A stretch of DNA of 6,204 nucleotides from Rhodobacteraceae bacterium UBA2553 (GCA_002340515.1 DDMF01000068.1:14429-20632); one strand, 5' to 3'; shown: positions 1 to 5,803, counted from the first letter of the stretch. Notes: a model not told the origin generated them from the sequence alone. Made by a program: numbers and translations.

Positions 1-1
1 G

Positions 2-1210
2 GCTGTGGGCGCGGCTGGTGCCGCAAAGGCAGAGGGCGATCCGCTGATCACCGAAGTTCAGGACTGGGCCAGTGGTTTGGGGGATGGCGTGGACGCCAGC
101 CCCTATGGCATGCCAATTGAGTTTGAAGGCGACGTGGTGCGCCGCAATGTGGAATGGTTGACGGCGGACACCATCAGCTCAATCAACTTCACGCCGATCC
201 ATGCGCTTGATGGCACCATCACCCCGCAAGGCTGTGCGTTTGAACGTCACCATTCGGGGGCGATCACGCTGAAAAAAGAAGATTATCGCTTGATGATCAA
301 CGGCTTGATCGACACGCCGCTGGTGTTTTCCTACGAAGATCTGGAGCGTTTCCCCCGTGTCACCCGCACCTTTTTCCTTGAATGTGCGGCCAATACCGGC
401 ATGGAATGGGCGGGCGCGCAGCTGAATGGTTCGCAATACACGCATGGTATGATCCACAATATGGAATACACCGGCGTGTCACTTCGCACATTGCTGGAAG
501 AGGCCGGGCTGGACGCTGCGGGCGATTTGGCGGACAAGTGGCTTTACGTGGAAGGCGCGGATGCGTCCTCCAACGGGCGATCCATTCCGATGGAAAAGGC
601 GCTGGATGACTGCATGGTTGCGTTCAAGGCCAATGGCGAAGCGCTGCGGATGGAGCATGGTTATCCGGTCCGCTTGGTTGTGCCCGGTTGGGAAGGCAAT
701 ATGTGGGTGAAATGGTTGCGCCGGATGGAGGTCATGGACGCCCCGGTGGAAAGCCGCGAAGAAACCTCGAAATACACCGACACGCTCGAAGATGGCACCT
801 CGCGCAAATGGACCTGGGTGATGGATGCGAAATCTGTTGTGACCTCGCCCAGCCCGCAAATGCCGATCAAACATGGCACGGGGCCGTTGGTCATCACAGG
901 GCTCGCGTGGTCTGGTCGCGGTGCGATCACGGCGGTGGATGTCTCGTTGGACGGTGGTGTGACATGGGCCGAGGCGCGCTTGGCGGAACCCGGAAAATCC
1001 ATGGCGCTGACGCGGTTTTACCTCGACATTGATTGGGATGGGTCAGAGATGTTCCTGCAATCGCGCGCGATGGACGAAACTGGCTATGTGCAACCGACCA
1101 AGGCCCAGCTGCGCGAGGTGCGCGGGTTGAATTCAATTTACCACAACAACTGCATTCAGACATGGCACGTGGGTGCAAACGGGGAGGCGAACAATGTCGA
1201 AGTTTCCTAA
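2..1210 (+). CDS. soxC: SoxC, molybdenum-containing subunit of sulfane dehydrogenase (5' partial)
   Basis: SoxC carries the molybdenum cofactor of the periplasmic SoxCD complex, which oxidises the sulfane sulfur bound to SoxYZ during thiosulfate oxidation. The visible 402 codons show a sulfite-oxidase fold: the segment FFLECAANTGMEW holds the expected Mo-binding cysteine (codon 383-385), GYPVRLVVPGWEGNMWVKW is the conserved cofactor-binding stretch (658-714), and from about 840 the C-terminal dimerisation domain begins. The reading frame is open to the window edge; the GTG at 5 is not the real start, because SoxC proteins are about 425-430 residues and begin with a Tat signal, which must lie upstream. 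The Ala/Gly-rich first codons are probably the end of that signal. The stop overlaps soxD by 17 bases. Family assignment is firm; the function is known from Paracoccus. Confidence 0.95.
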   Translation, partial: AVGAAGAAKAEGDPLITEVQDWASGLGDGVDASPYGMPIEFEGDVVRRNVEWLTADTISSINFTPIHALDGTITPQGCAFERHHSGAITLKKEDYRLMINGLIDTPLVFSYEDLERFPRVTRTFFLECAANTGMEWAGAQLNGSQYTHGMIHNMEYTGVSLRTLLEEAGLDAAGDLADKWLYVEGADASSNGRSIPMEKALDDCMVAFKANGEALRMEHGYPVRLVVPGWEGNMWVKWLRRMEVMDAPVESREETSKYTDTLEDGTSRKWTWVMDAKSVVTSPSPQMPIKHGTGPLVITGLAWSGRGAITAVDVSLDGGVTWAEARLAEPGKSMALTRFYLDIDWDGSEMFLQSRAMDETGYVQPTKAQLREVRGLNSIYHNNCIQTWHVGANGEANNVEVS

Positions 1211-2243
1211 GCTCTTGATGGCAACTGCCATCGCCACCCTGACCGCAACCCCTGTTTTAGCCGAGAAATACGGCCTTGGGCGCACCGCCACCCAAGATGA
1301 GATTGCTGCATGGGATCTGGACATTTTCCCTGATGGTTCAAACCTTCCCGAAGGGTCCGGCAGCGTAGAAGTGGGCGAAGAGGTTTTCGTTGACAATTGT
1401 GCGGTCTGTCACGGCGATTTTGCCGAAGGGGTCGACAATTGGCCCAAGCTTTCGGGCGGGGCGGACACATTGGCGAATGAAGATCCGCTGAAAACGGTTG
1501 GCTCCTATTGGCCGTATCTGTCGACCACCTTTGATTATGTGCGCCGCTCAATGCCGTTTGGCTCGGCCCAAACCCTGTCGGACGATGATGTCTACGGGAT
1601 CGTGGCCTATATCCTTTACTCCAACGATCTGGTTGAGGATGATTTTGTCCTGTCAAAAGAGACCTTTACCTCTGTGGAATTGCCAAATGCGGCGGGGTTC
1701 ATCGTTGATGATCGTGCCGCGACCGAATACGGAAGTTTCACCAATCGCTGCATGAGCGACTGTAAACCGGCGGCGGTGAGCATCACCAAAACCGTGGTGT
1801 TCCCGGGGGATCCAAATGCGGGTGCGGAATCATCTGAAACACAAGCTGCGGCACCCGCAGTGGTCAAAGAGGCCCCTGTTGCCGAAGCGGCTGAAGTGGT
1901 TCTGGCGGCGGTGACATTTAACGAAGAACTGGCCGCCAAAGGGGCCAAAGTCTTTAAGAAATGCAAAGCCTGTCACAAGGTTGGCGAGAAAGCAAAAAAC
2001 GGTACCGGACCCATTCTGAACGGGATCTGGGGACGTGCTGCAGCAACGGGCGAGGGGTTCAAATACTCCCCAGCGATGCTGGCCGCCGGGGACGGTGGTC
2101 TGGTCTGGGACGAAGAGACATTGTCCGGTTATCTGGCGAACCCGCGCAAGTATCTGAAAGGGAACAAAATGTCCTTTTCCGGCCTGAAAAAAGAGGCGGA
2201 TATCGAAGCGGTTCTGGAATTCCTGAAATCCAATAGCCAGTGA
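1194..2243 (+). CDS. soxD: SoxD, diheme cytochrome c subunit of sulfane dehydrogenase
   Basis: SoxD accepts electrons from the Mo centre of SoxC and passes them to a soluble cytochrome. The 349-residue protein starts with a Sec signal (cleavage probably after VLA, about residue 23). Two c-type heme motifs are present: CAVCH at 69-73 with likely axial Met120 (RRSMPF), and CKACH at 257-261 with likely axial Met326 (GNKMSF). An Ala/Pro-rich linker, about 212-240, separates the two domains. C186 and C190 (CMSDC) are an extra cysteine pair outside the heme sites. I chose ATG 1194 because GGGGAGG at 1181-1187 lies 6 bases upstream and the signal peptide begins there; an in-frame ATG at 1173 has no such site. 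The start lies inside the end of soxC, which suggests translational coupling. A terminator follows, so this is the last gene of the sox operon here; no soxE or soxF follows directly. Confidence 0.95.
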   Translation: MSKFPKLLMATAIATLTATPVLAEKYGLGRTATQDEIAAWDLDIFPDGSNLPEGSGSVEVGEEVFVDNCAVCHGDFAEGVDNWPKLSGGADTLANEDPLKTVGSYWPYLSTTFDYVRRSMPFGSAQTLSDDDVYGIVAYILYSNDLVEDDFVLSKETFTSVELPNAAGFIVDDRAATEYGSFTNRCMSDCKPAAVSITKTVVFPGDPNAGAESSETQAAAPAVVKEAPVAEAAEVVLAAVTFNEELAAKGAKVFKKCKACHKVGEKAKNGTGPILNGIWGRAAATGEGFKYSPAMLAAGDGGLVWDEETLSGYLANPRKYLKGNKMSFSGLKKEADIEAVLEFLKSNSQ

Positions 2244-2265
2244 TCCACCCACCTTATGACGCTCG

Positions 2266-2296
2266 AAACGCCGTACAGACATGTGCGGCGTTTTTT
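2266..2296 (+). terminator. Rho-independent terminator after soxD
   Basis: A 12-pair stem (2266-2277 with 2282-2293) includes one T-G wobble, has a GACA loop and is rich in GC in its middle; it runs directly into six T residues at 2291-2296. It starts 23 bases after the soxD stop. There is no matching A-run on the left, so it should work only for + strand transcripts. It marks the probable end of the sox operon and implies that the next gene has its own promoter. Confidence 0.88.
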
Positions 2297-2304
2297 GTTG
2301 TGTT

Positions 2305-2333
2305 TTGGTGAAAACCCTGCGGCGTGTTAGACT
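2305..2333 (+). promoter_or_regulatory. Possible sigma70-type promoter for the thioredoxin-fold gene
   Basis: TTGGTG at 2305-2310 and TAGACT at 2328-2333 are separated by exactly 17 bases and match the consensus at three and four of six positions. The start of transcription would be near 2340, about 20 bases before the ATG at 2362. The terminator just upstream makes a promoter here likely, but the match itself is weak. Confidence 0.3.
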
Positions 2334-2361
2334 GGCCTGACCGCGTAAACAGGAGGGCGAT

Positions 2362-2931
2362 ATGCGACGTTTTCTATGCCTACTCACCGTGCTCTGTGTT
2401 CAGCTTATGCCTGCGGGTGCTGCTGAACTTGGCGATGATGGTCTGTATCTGCAGCCGTGGTTTTCCGACAGTTTTCTGGAACTCGCCGATGATCTGGACG
2501 AAGCCACCGCAGAAGGCAAAGATCTGCTTGTGTTGTTTGAACAAAAGGGCTGTCCCTATTGCCGCGAAATGCATCAGGTGAATTTTGAACGCGATGAGAT
2601 TGTCAGCCATTTGAAAGAGCATTTTGTGGTTGTGCAACTCAATCTTTGGGGCGCGCGTGAGGTGGTCGATATGAACGGAGGATCCCTTGAGGAACGGGAC
2701 TTGGCGGCGCAATGGGGCATCAATTTCACCCCAACCAGCGTGATCTTTTCCAAGGACGACGGCGAGACGGCCGAGGTGTTTCGTATGCCGGGCTATTTCA
2801 AGCCGTTTCACTTTCTAAAGTCTCTCGAATATGTGTCATCAGACGCCTATAAAGATCAGATATTTCAGCGTTTTTTACAGGCGGAGTTTGAAGCTTTGGC
2901 GCAAAATGGCCTGACACCCGAAGTGTGGTGA
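2362..2931 (+). CDS. Secreted thioredoxin-fold protein with CPYC active site (SoxW/SoxS-like)
   Basis: A predicted periplasmic thiol-disulfide protein of 189 residues. It has a Sec signal (MRRFLCLLTVLC..., cleavage near AGA at 18-20), an active site KGCPYC with C64 and C67, and a likely cis-proline at P124 (FTPT). The spacing fits the thioredoxin fold with an insertion, as in the Thioredoxin_2/SoxW group. The site resembles the PGCLYC motif reported for Paracoccus SoxS, a thioredoxin that reactivates SoxYZ, but overall identity with SoxS or SoxW cannot be judged by eye, so no symbol is given. The start is clear: AGGAGG at 2351-2356 lies 5 bases before the ATG. Its place right after soxCD suggests it keeps cysteines of Sox proteins reduced, for example the SoxY carrier cysteine or heme-site cysteines (inference). 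The acidic C-terminal tail has no motif I recognise. Confidence 0.88.
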   Translation: MRRFLCLLTVLCVQLMPAGAAELGDDGLYLQPWFSDSFLELADDLDEATAEGKDLLVLFEQKGCPYCREMHQVNFERDEIVSHLKEHFVVVQLNLWGAREVVDMNGGSLEERDLAAQWGINFTPTSVIFSKDDGETAEVFRMPGYFKPFHFLKSLEYVSSDAYKDQIFQRFLQAEFEALAQNGLTPEVW

Positions 2932-2976
2932 TTACGCACTTGCCAGCGCGCAATGGGGCTGCGAATATGCTTTAAA

Positions 2977-3020
2977 CTGAATGTGTTCAGGACTGACGGC
3001 GCGAGAATTATACCGCAGTC
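2977..3020 (+). other. Two adjacent inverted repeats upstream of the DUF302 gene
   Basis: CTGAA (2977-2981) pairs with TTCAG (2986-2990) around a TGTG loop. Directly next to it, GACTG-A-CGG (2991-2999) pairs with CCGCAGTC (3013-3020) around a 13-base loop, with one bulged A. Neither is followed by a T-run, so neither is a typical intrinsic terminator. They could be leader RNA structure or processing sites, or chance. Confidence 0.3.
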
Positions 3021-3048
3021 TACAACCTCTTATGTGGAAAGTGACCTT

Positions 3049-3507
3049 ATGCGCAGCCTTATTTCCCTTGCCATGACTGGACTATGCCTTGCCTCACCTG
3101 TGCTCGCCCAAGGGCCAAATGCGCGCGACGTGGGTACGGGGATTGTTTATCCGTTTGACGGTGATTTTGACGACGCAACTTTTGCGGTGGAAAGTGCAAT
3201 TGTTGGGGCGGGGCTGAAAATTGACTATACCAGCCACACGGGTGAAATGCTGGCACGCACCGGGCAAGACGTCGGATCCGACGTGGTTCTCTTTGATAAT
3301 GCTGATATTTTCCTGTTCTGCTCCGCTGTCATCAGCCGTAAAGTGATGGAAGCCAACCCGATGAATATCTCTTATTGCCCTTACGCGATCTTTGTTTCAG
3401 ATCGTGAGGGTGAGGTTGTTGTGGGCTATCGCAAATACCCCGAGGGTGAGATGCAGATGGTGCAAGAGCTTCTTGATGGGATTGTGCAAGAGGCAGTTTC
3501 AGAGTGA
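3049..3507 (+). CDS. Secreted DUF302 domain protein
   Basis: A 152-residue protein with a Sec signal (MRSLISLAMTGLCLASPVLA, cleavage after residue 20), followed by a single DUF302 domain at about 35-150. The family pattern is visible in VESAIVGAGLKI near residue 50 and in the MNISYCPYAIFV stretch near 105-116. Two cysteines remain in the mature protein, C91 (LFCSA) and C110 (SYCPY). DUF302 has no established biochemical role; such proteins recur near sulfur oxidation genes, so a periplasmic sulfur or thiol role is inference. I chose ATG 3049 over an in-frame ATG at 2953 because the signal peptide begins there and the longer form would place 32 poorly hydrophobic residues before it; the ribosome site (GGAAAG, 3036-3041) is only fair. 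The gene may be transcribed with the thioredoxin-fold gene, 117 bases upstream. Confidence 0.82.
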   Translation: MRSLISLAMTGLCLASPVLAQGPNARDVGTGIVYPFDGDFDDATFAVESAIVGAGLKIDYTSHTGEMLARTGQDVGSDVVLFDNADIFLFCSAVISRKVMEANPMNISYCPYAIFVSDREGEVVVGYRKYPEGEMQMVQELLDGIVQEAVSE

Positions 3508-3533
3508 ACACGGTGGTGGGTTAAGGCGTGTCT

Positions 3534-3547
3534 TTGATCTGGATCAA
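3534..3547 (+). promoter_or_regulatory. FNR/FixK-type binding site
   Basis: TTGATCTGGATCAA is a perfect match to the TTGAT-N4-ATCAA consensus of FNR, FnrL and FixK regulators and is symmetric for six bases on each side. It lies in the only sizeable gap upstream of the persulfide gene unit, centred about 101 bases before the first ATG. It suggests activation under low oxygen. The regulator gene is not in the window, so which member of the family binds is unknown. Confidence 0.6.
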
Positions 3548-3551
3548 AAAC

Positions 3552-3567
3552 ATTCACTAAATCGAAT
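3552..3567 (+). promoter_or_regulatory. ATTC-N8-GAAT palindrome, SqrR/BigR-like operator candidate
   Basis: ATTC (3552-3555) and GAAT (3564-3567) are separated by eight bases. As I recall it, this is the motif described for SqrR, the ArsR-family repressor of Rhodobacter that leaves DNA on reacting with persulfides; related BigR repressors control blh operons. It lies 4 bases after the FNR-type box and abuts a TATATT hexamer, a position fit for repression. The downstream genes are of the type SqrR/BigR controls. Only the four outer bases of each arm are symmetric, so the case rests on motif and context together. Confidence 0.45.
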
Positions 3568-3572
3568 ATATT
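3567..3572 (+). promoter_or_regulatory. Possible -10 element of the persulfide operon
   Basis: TATATT matches the -10 consensus at five of six positions. There is no good -35 element, which fits an activator-dependent promoter. The gap to the end of the FNR-type box is 19 bases, about 3 short of a classical class II arrangement, so the exact start of transcription is unsure. A start near 3579 would give a leader of about 63 bases. Confidence 0.3.
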
Positions 3573-3641
3573 TACTTGCCAGTTCCCGCACACGACATTA
3601 CCGTTGCTTCATGCGAATGGGATCTATGTGAGGCAATCAAA

Positions 3642-4073
3642 ATGGAAACAGAATTCACCCCCTTGGTGTCAACTTTCGGCGGGCTGCTGATTGGTTTGGC
3701 ATCGGTACTGTTGATGTGGGCGCGGGGCAATGTATTTGGCGCCACTGGCATTTTGGCCGGTTTTCTGCAACCATCCAGTTCAACCGACTGGGCATGGCGG
3801 GCCGCGATCCTGTTGGGCATGATGACAGGCCCCTTCGTCTATCTGTTCCTGACCGGCAGTTTGCCTGCAATCGAAGTACCGATCAGCCGAACCACAATGA
3901 TCATCGGCGGGTTTATTGTCGGCATTGGCGTGACTTACGGGGCAGGCTGCACATCCGGACACGGTGTTTGCGGCATGGCACGTTTGTCCCCCCGGTCGAT
4001 CGTAGCCACACTTGGCTTTATGGCTGGAACCGCGACCATGGTCTTTGTGATGCGTCATCTGGTGGGGGGCTGA
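3642..4073 (+). CDS. YeeE/YedE-family sulfur transport membrane protein, first half-unit (PmpA-like)
   Basis: A 143-residue inner membrane protein with about four hydrophobic segments (near 9-26, 54-71, 84-101 and 119-137). The signature GAGCTSGHGVCGMARLSPRS at 100-119 contains C103 and C110 and is typical of the YeeE/YedE family, in which full-length members such as E. coli YeeE (TsuA) take up thiosulfate through conserved cysteines. This protein is about half that length and is followed after 2 bases by a second short member, so the two probably form one transporter; such pairs have been called PmpA/PmpB near blh genes. ATG 3642 is chosen because GTGAGG at 3629-3634 lies 7 bases upstream; upstream in-frame codons give a hydrophilic extension and would sit at or before the likely start of transcription. 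The substrate (thiosulfate or another sulfane compound) is inference. Confidence 0.88.
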   Translation: METEFTPLVSTFGGLLIGLASVLLMWARGNVFGATGILAGFLQPSSSTDWAWRAAILLGMMTGPFVYLFLTGSLPAIEVPISRTTMIIGGFIVGIGVTYGAGCTSGHGVCGMARLSPRSIVATLGFMAGTATMVFVMRHLVGG

Positions 4074-4075
4074 AT

Positions 4076-4531
4076 ATGCAGCTTATTCTGATCTACGCCA
4101 TTGGACTGATCTTTGGTCTGGGGATTTCTATTTCCGGTATGGCGAACCCTGCTAAGGTACTGAACTTCTTTGATATTGCTGGCACCTGGGATCCGAGCCT
4201 TGGCTTTGTGATGGGGGGCGCGCTCTTGGTCACGGCCCCGGGGTACTATTTTGTTTTTCGTCGGGGACGACCGGTGTTTGAACAGGCTTTCACCTTGCCG
4301 GGGACGCGGCTCATTGACCGGAAACTCGTGCTCGGCAGTGTGACTTTTGGCTTGGGCTGGGGGCTTGCTGGATTTTGCCCCGGAGCAGCGCTTCCAGTGA
4401 TTTCTACGGGCAATCAAGACGTTGCCTTTTTTATGGTCTCGATGATTGCGGGGCTTTTCGCCGCGCGCTGGATGATCGCCCAAACCGCCAAACGGCGCGA
4501 CGCGCAGCTGCGCGATGGTGCGCCACAATAG
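4076..4531 (+). CDS. YeeE/YedE-family (DUF6691-like) membrane protein, second half-unit (PmpB-like)
   Basis: A 151-residue membrane protein, with hydrophobic segments near 2-20, 42-61, 86-108 and 115-134 and a basic C-terminal tail (AKRRDAQLR) likely to be cytoplasmic. GLGISISGMANPAKVLNFFD at 14-33 and GLGWGLAGFCPGAALP at 92-107 are typical of the short YeeE/YedE members; C101 lies in a loop equivalent to the cysteine loop of the first half-unit. The gene begins 2 bases after the stop of its neighbour, with a G-rich ribosome site inside the end of that gene (4064-4069), so the two are surely co-transcribed. Together they probably rebuild the two-halved architecture of full-length YeeE/TsuA. 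The dioxygenase gene follows after 13 bases, tying transport to oxidation of the imported sulfur. Confidence 0.87.
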   Translation: MQLILIYAIGLIFGLGISISGMANPAKVLNFFDIAGTWDPSLGFVMGGALLVTAPGYYFVFRRGRPVFEQAFTLPGTRLIDRKLVLGSVTFGLGWGLAGFCPGAALPVISTGNQDVAFFMVSMIAGLFAARWMIAQTAKRRDAQLRDGAPQ

Positions 4532-4544
4532 GAGAGGAATGCTC

Positions 4545-5429
4545 ATGTCGATGGATATCACCGCCGCTGTCAAACCCGTGGTCAAAGCGTTTTTTGACCC
4601 TGCGACCAACACGATTTCTTATGTTGTGAAAGACCCCGCGACCACGGCCTGTGCGGTGGTGGATAGTGTGATGGACATCGACTATGCAGCCGGTCGGATC
4701 ACCCATGAGAATGCGGATCAGATTGTTGAGTACATTCAGGAAAATGGGTTGGAGCTGCAATGGGTGATTGAAACCCATGTGCACGCGGATCACCTGTCCG
4801 CCGCCCCCTATTTGCAATCCAAGCTGGGCGGGAAAATCGGTATTGGGTCGGGTATCACCGTGGTGCAAGACGTGTTTGGAAAAGTGTTTAACGAAGGCAC
4901 GGAATTCCAGCGTGATGGCAGCCAGTTTGACCAGCTTTTTGAAGATAGCGACAGCTATATGGTGGGCGAAATGCAGGCGCAGGTCTTGCACACCCCCGGT
5001 CACACGCCGGCCTGTATGGTGCATGTGATGGGGGATGCGGCTTTTGTGGGCGATACACTTTTCATGCCCGATGGCGGATCGGCGCGCGCGGATTTCCCTG
5101 GTGGGGATGCTGGCGAGCTTTATGACTCGATCCAAAAAGTGCTGTCTTTGCCAGACGAAACCCGCCTGTTCATGTGCCACGATTACGGCCCCAATGGCCG
5201 CGATATTCAGTGGGAAACCACCGTGGCGGATGAAAAAGCCCACAACATTCACGTGGGTGGTGGCAAGACCAAAGAAGAATTTGTCAGATTTCGCACCGAA
5301 AGAGATGCTCAATTGGATATGCCGAAGTTGATCATCCCCTCACTTCAGGTCAATATGCGCGCGGGAGAAATGCCACCGGCGGATGATGATGGGAACACCT
5401 TTCTGAAAGTCCCGGTGAATGCATTGTAA
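4545..5429 (+). CDS. blh: Blh-type persulfide dioxygenase (metallo-beta-lactamase fold, ETHE1-like)
   Basis: A soluble cytoplasmic enzyme of 294 residues predicted to oxidise glutathione persulfide or a similar persulfide to sulfite with O2 and one iron. The metallo-beta-lactamase motifs are complete: THVHADH with H78, H80, D82 and H83; PGHTP with H153; VGDTLF with D170; and MCHDY with H212. H78, H153 and D170 correspond to the iron ligands of ETHE1. It is longer than ETHE1 (about 254 residues), as is usual for the Blh group found in BigR/SqrR-controlled operons. Three in-frame ATGs lie close together (4539, 4545, 4551); 4545 is preferred because GGAGAGG at 4531-4537 is 7 bases upstream. It lacks the N-terminal DUF442 domain that is fused to some Blh proteins; that function is the next gene. 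A glyoxalase II role is less likely given the context. Confidence 0.92.
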   Translation: MSMDITAAVKPVVKAFFDPATNTISYVVKDPATTACAVVDSVMDIDYAAGRITHENADQIVEYIQENGLELQWVIETHVHADHLSAAPYLQSKLGGKIGIGSGITVVQDVFGKVFNEGTEFQRDGSQFDQLFEDSDSYMVGEMQAQVLHTPGHTPACMVHVMGDAAFVGDTLFMPDGGSARADFPGGDAGELYDSIQKVLSLPDETRLFMCHDYGPNGRDIQWETTVADEKAHNIHVGGGKTKEEFVRFRTERDAQLDMPKLIIPSLQVNMRAGEMPPADDDGNTFLKVPVNAL

Positions 5430-5467
5430 AAACGCTCAAAACGCGGCGCATATGTGAGGACAGGATC

Positions 5468-5803
5468 ATGATGGCAAAGAAACTGAGCGACCGGGTTACG
5501 GTTGCCCCGCAAATTGCGGTGTCGGACATTCAGGCAATTAAGGATGCGGGGTTCACGGTGCTGATGTGCAACCGCCCGGATGGCGAAGACCCCGGCCAAC
5601 CCACTTGGGCAGAAATGTCCGCAGCAGCAGAGGCGGTGGGGATGCAAACGTCGTTCCTGCCCATGTCCAGCCGCGAAGACGCGCTGGCGGAGATGGCGGA
5701 ATTCACCCGCGTTGTGGATGAAGCATCCGGGCCGGTGTTTGCCTATTGCCGGTCTGGCACGCGCTGCGAGATCCTGTGGTCGATGGCTGAGGCCAACCGC
5801 TAA
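5468..5803 (+). CDS. DUF442 / TIGR01244-like sulfurtransferase
   Basis: A cytoplasmic 111-residue protein of the phosphatase-like DUF442 family, often annotated as beta-lactamase-hydrolase-associated phosphatase or sulfurtransferase. It opens with the usual LSDRVTVAPQIAVSDIQAIKDAGF pattern (6-29, NRPDGE at 35-40 next), and its active loop is AYCRSGTRCEILW with C94 and R99. The loop CRSGTR has the C-x4-R length of rhodanese enzymes rather than the C-x5-R of tyrosine phosphatases, supporting sulfur transfer. C34 and C100 are extra cysteines; C100 stands where a Ser would be more usual. The start at 5468 has GAGGA (5456-5460) 7 bases upstream; ATG 5471 is an alternative. It follows blh by 38 bases with no terminator between. 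Likely role: move the sulfane sulfur of thiosulfate to glutathione, supplying the persulfide to Blh (inference). Confidence 0.87.
   Translation: MMAKKLSDRVTVAPQIAVSDIQAIKDAGFTVLMCNRPDGEDPGQPTWAEMSAAAEAVGMQTSFLPMSSREDALAEMAEFTRVVDEASGPVFAYCRSGTRCEILWSMAEANR

Noticed and set aside
1173..1193. soxD start at ATG 1173
   Set aside because: It lacks a ribosome site at a fitting distance and adds MQTGRRT before a clear signal peptide; ATG 1194 has a strong site.
1830..2387. Minus-strand open frame of 185 codons opposite soxD
   Set aside because: It lies opposite the second heme domain and the terminator, has no domain pattern, and its start lies inside the next gene.
2940..2971. Promoter TTGCCA with TATGCT upstream of the DUF302 gene
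   Set aside because: The spacing is 20 bases and the -10 match is poor, so it was not listed as a feature.
2953..3048. Longer DUF302 protein starting at ATG 2953
   Set aside because: It would bury the signal peptide behind 32 residues and would cross the two inverted repeats; the start at 3049 gives a normal secreted protein.
3576..3641. Longer form of the first YeeE-type protein starting at TTG 3576
   Set aside because: The added residues are not like the family N-terminus, there is no ribosome site, and the likely -10 element at 3567-3572 would place the start of transcription after this codon. ATG 3642 has a good ribosome site.
3716..4075. N-terminal extension of the second YeeE-type protein overlapping the first gene
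   Set aside because: The extension is an out-of-frame reading of the first gene with Arg/His-rich sequence; the membrane protein begins at ATG 4076 with a ribosome site.
4431..5312. Long open frame on the minus strand (about 293 codons) opposite blh
   Set aside because: It is antisense to a gene with all catalytic motifs, is rich in His and Arg in a way typical of shadow frames of GC-rich genes, and shows no recognisable family.
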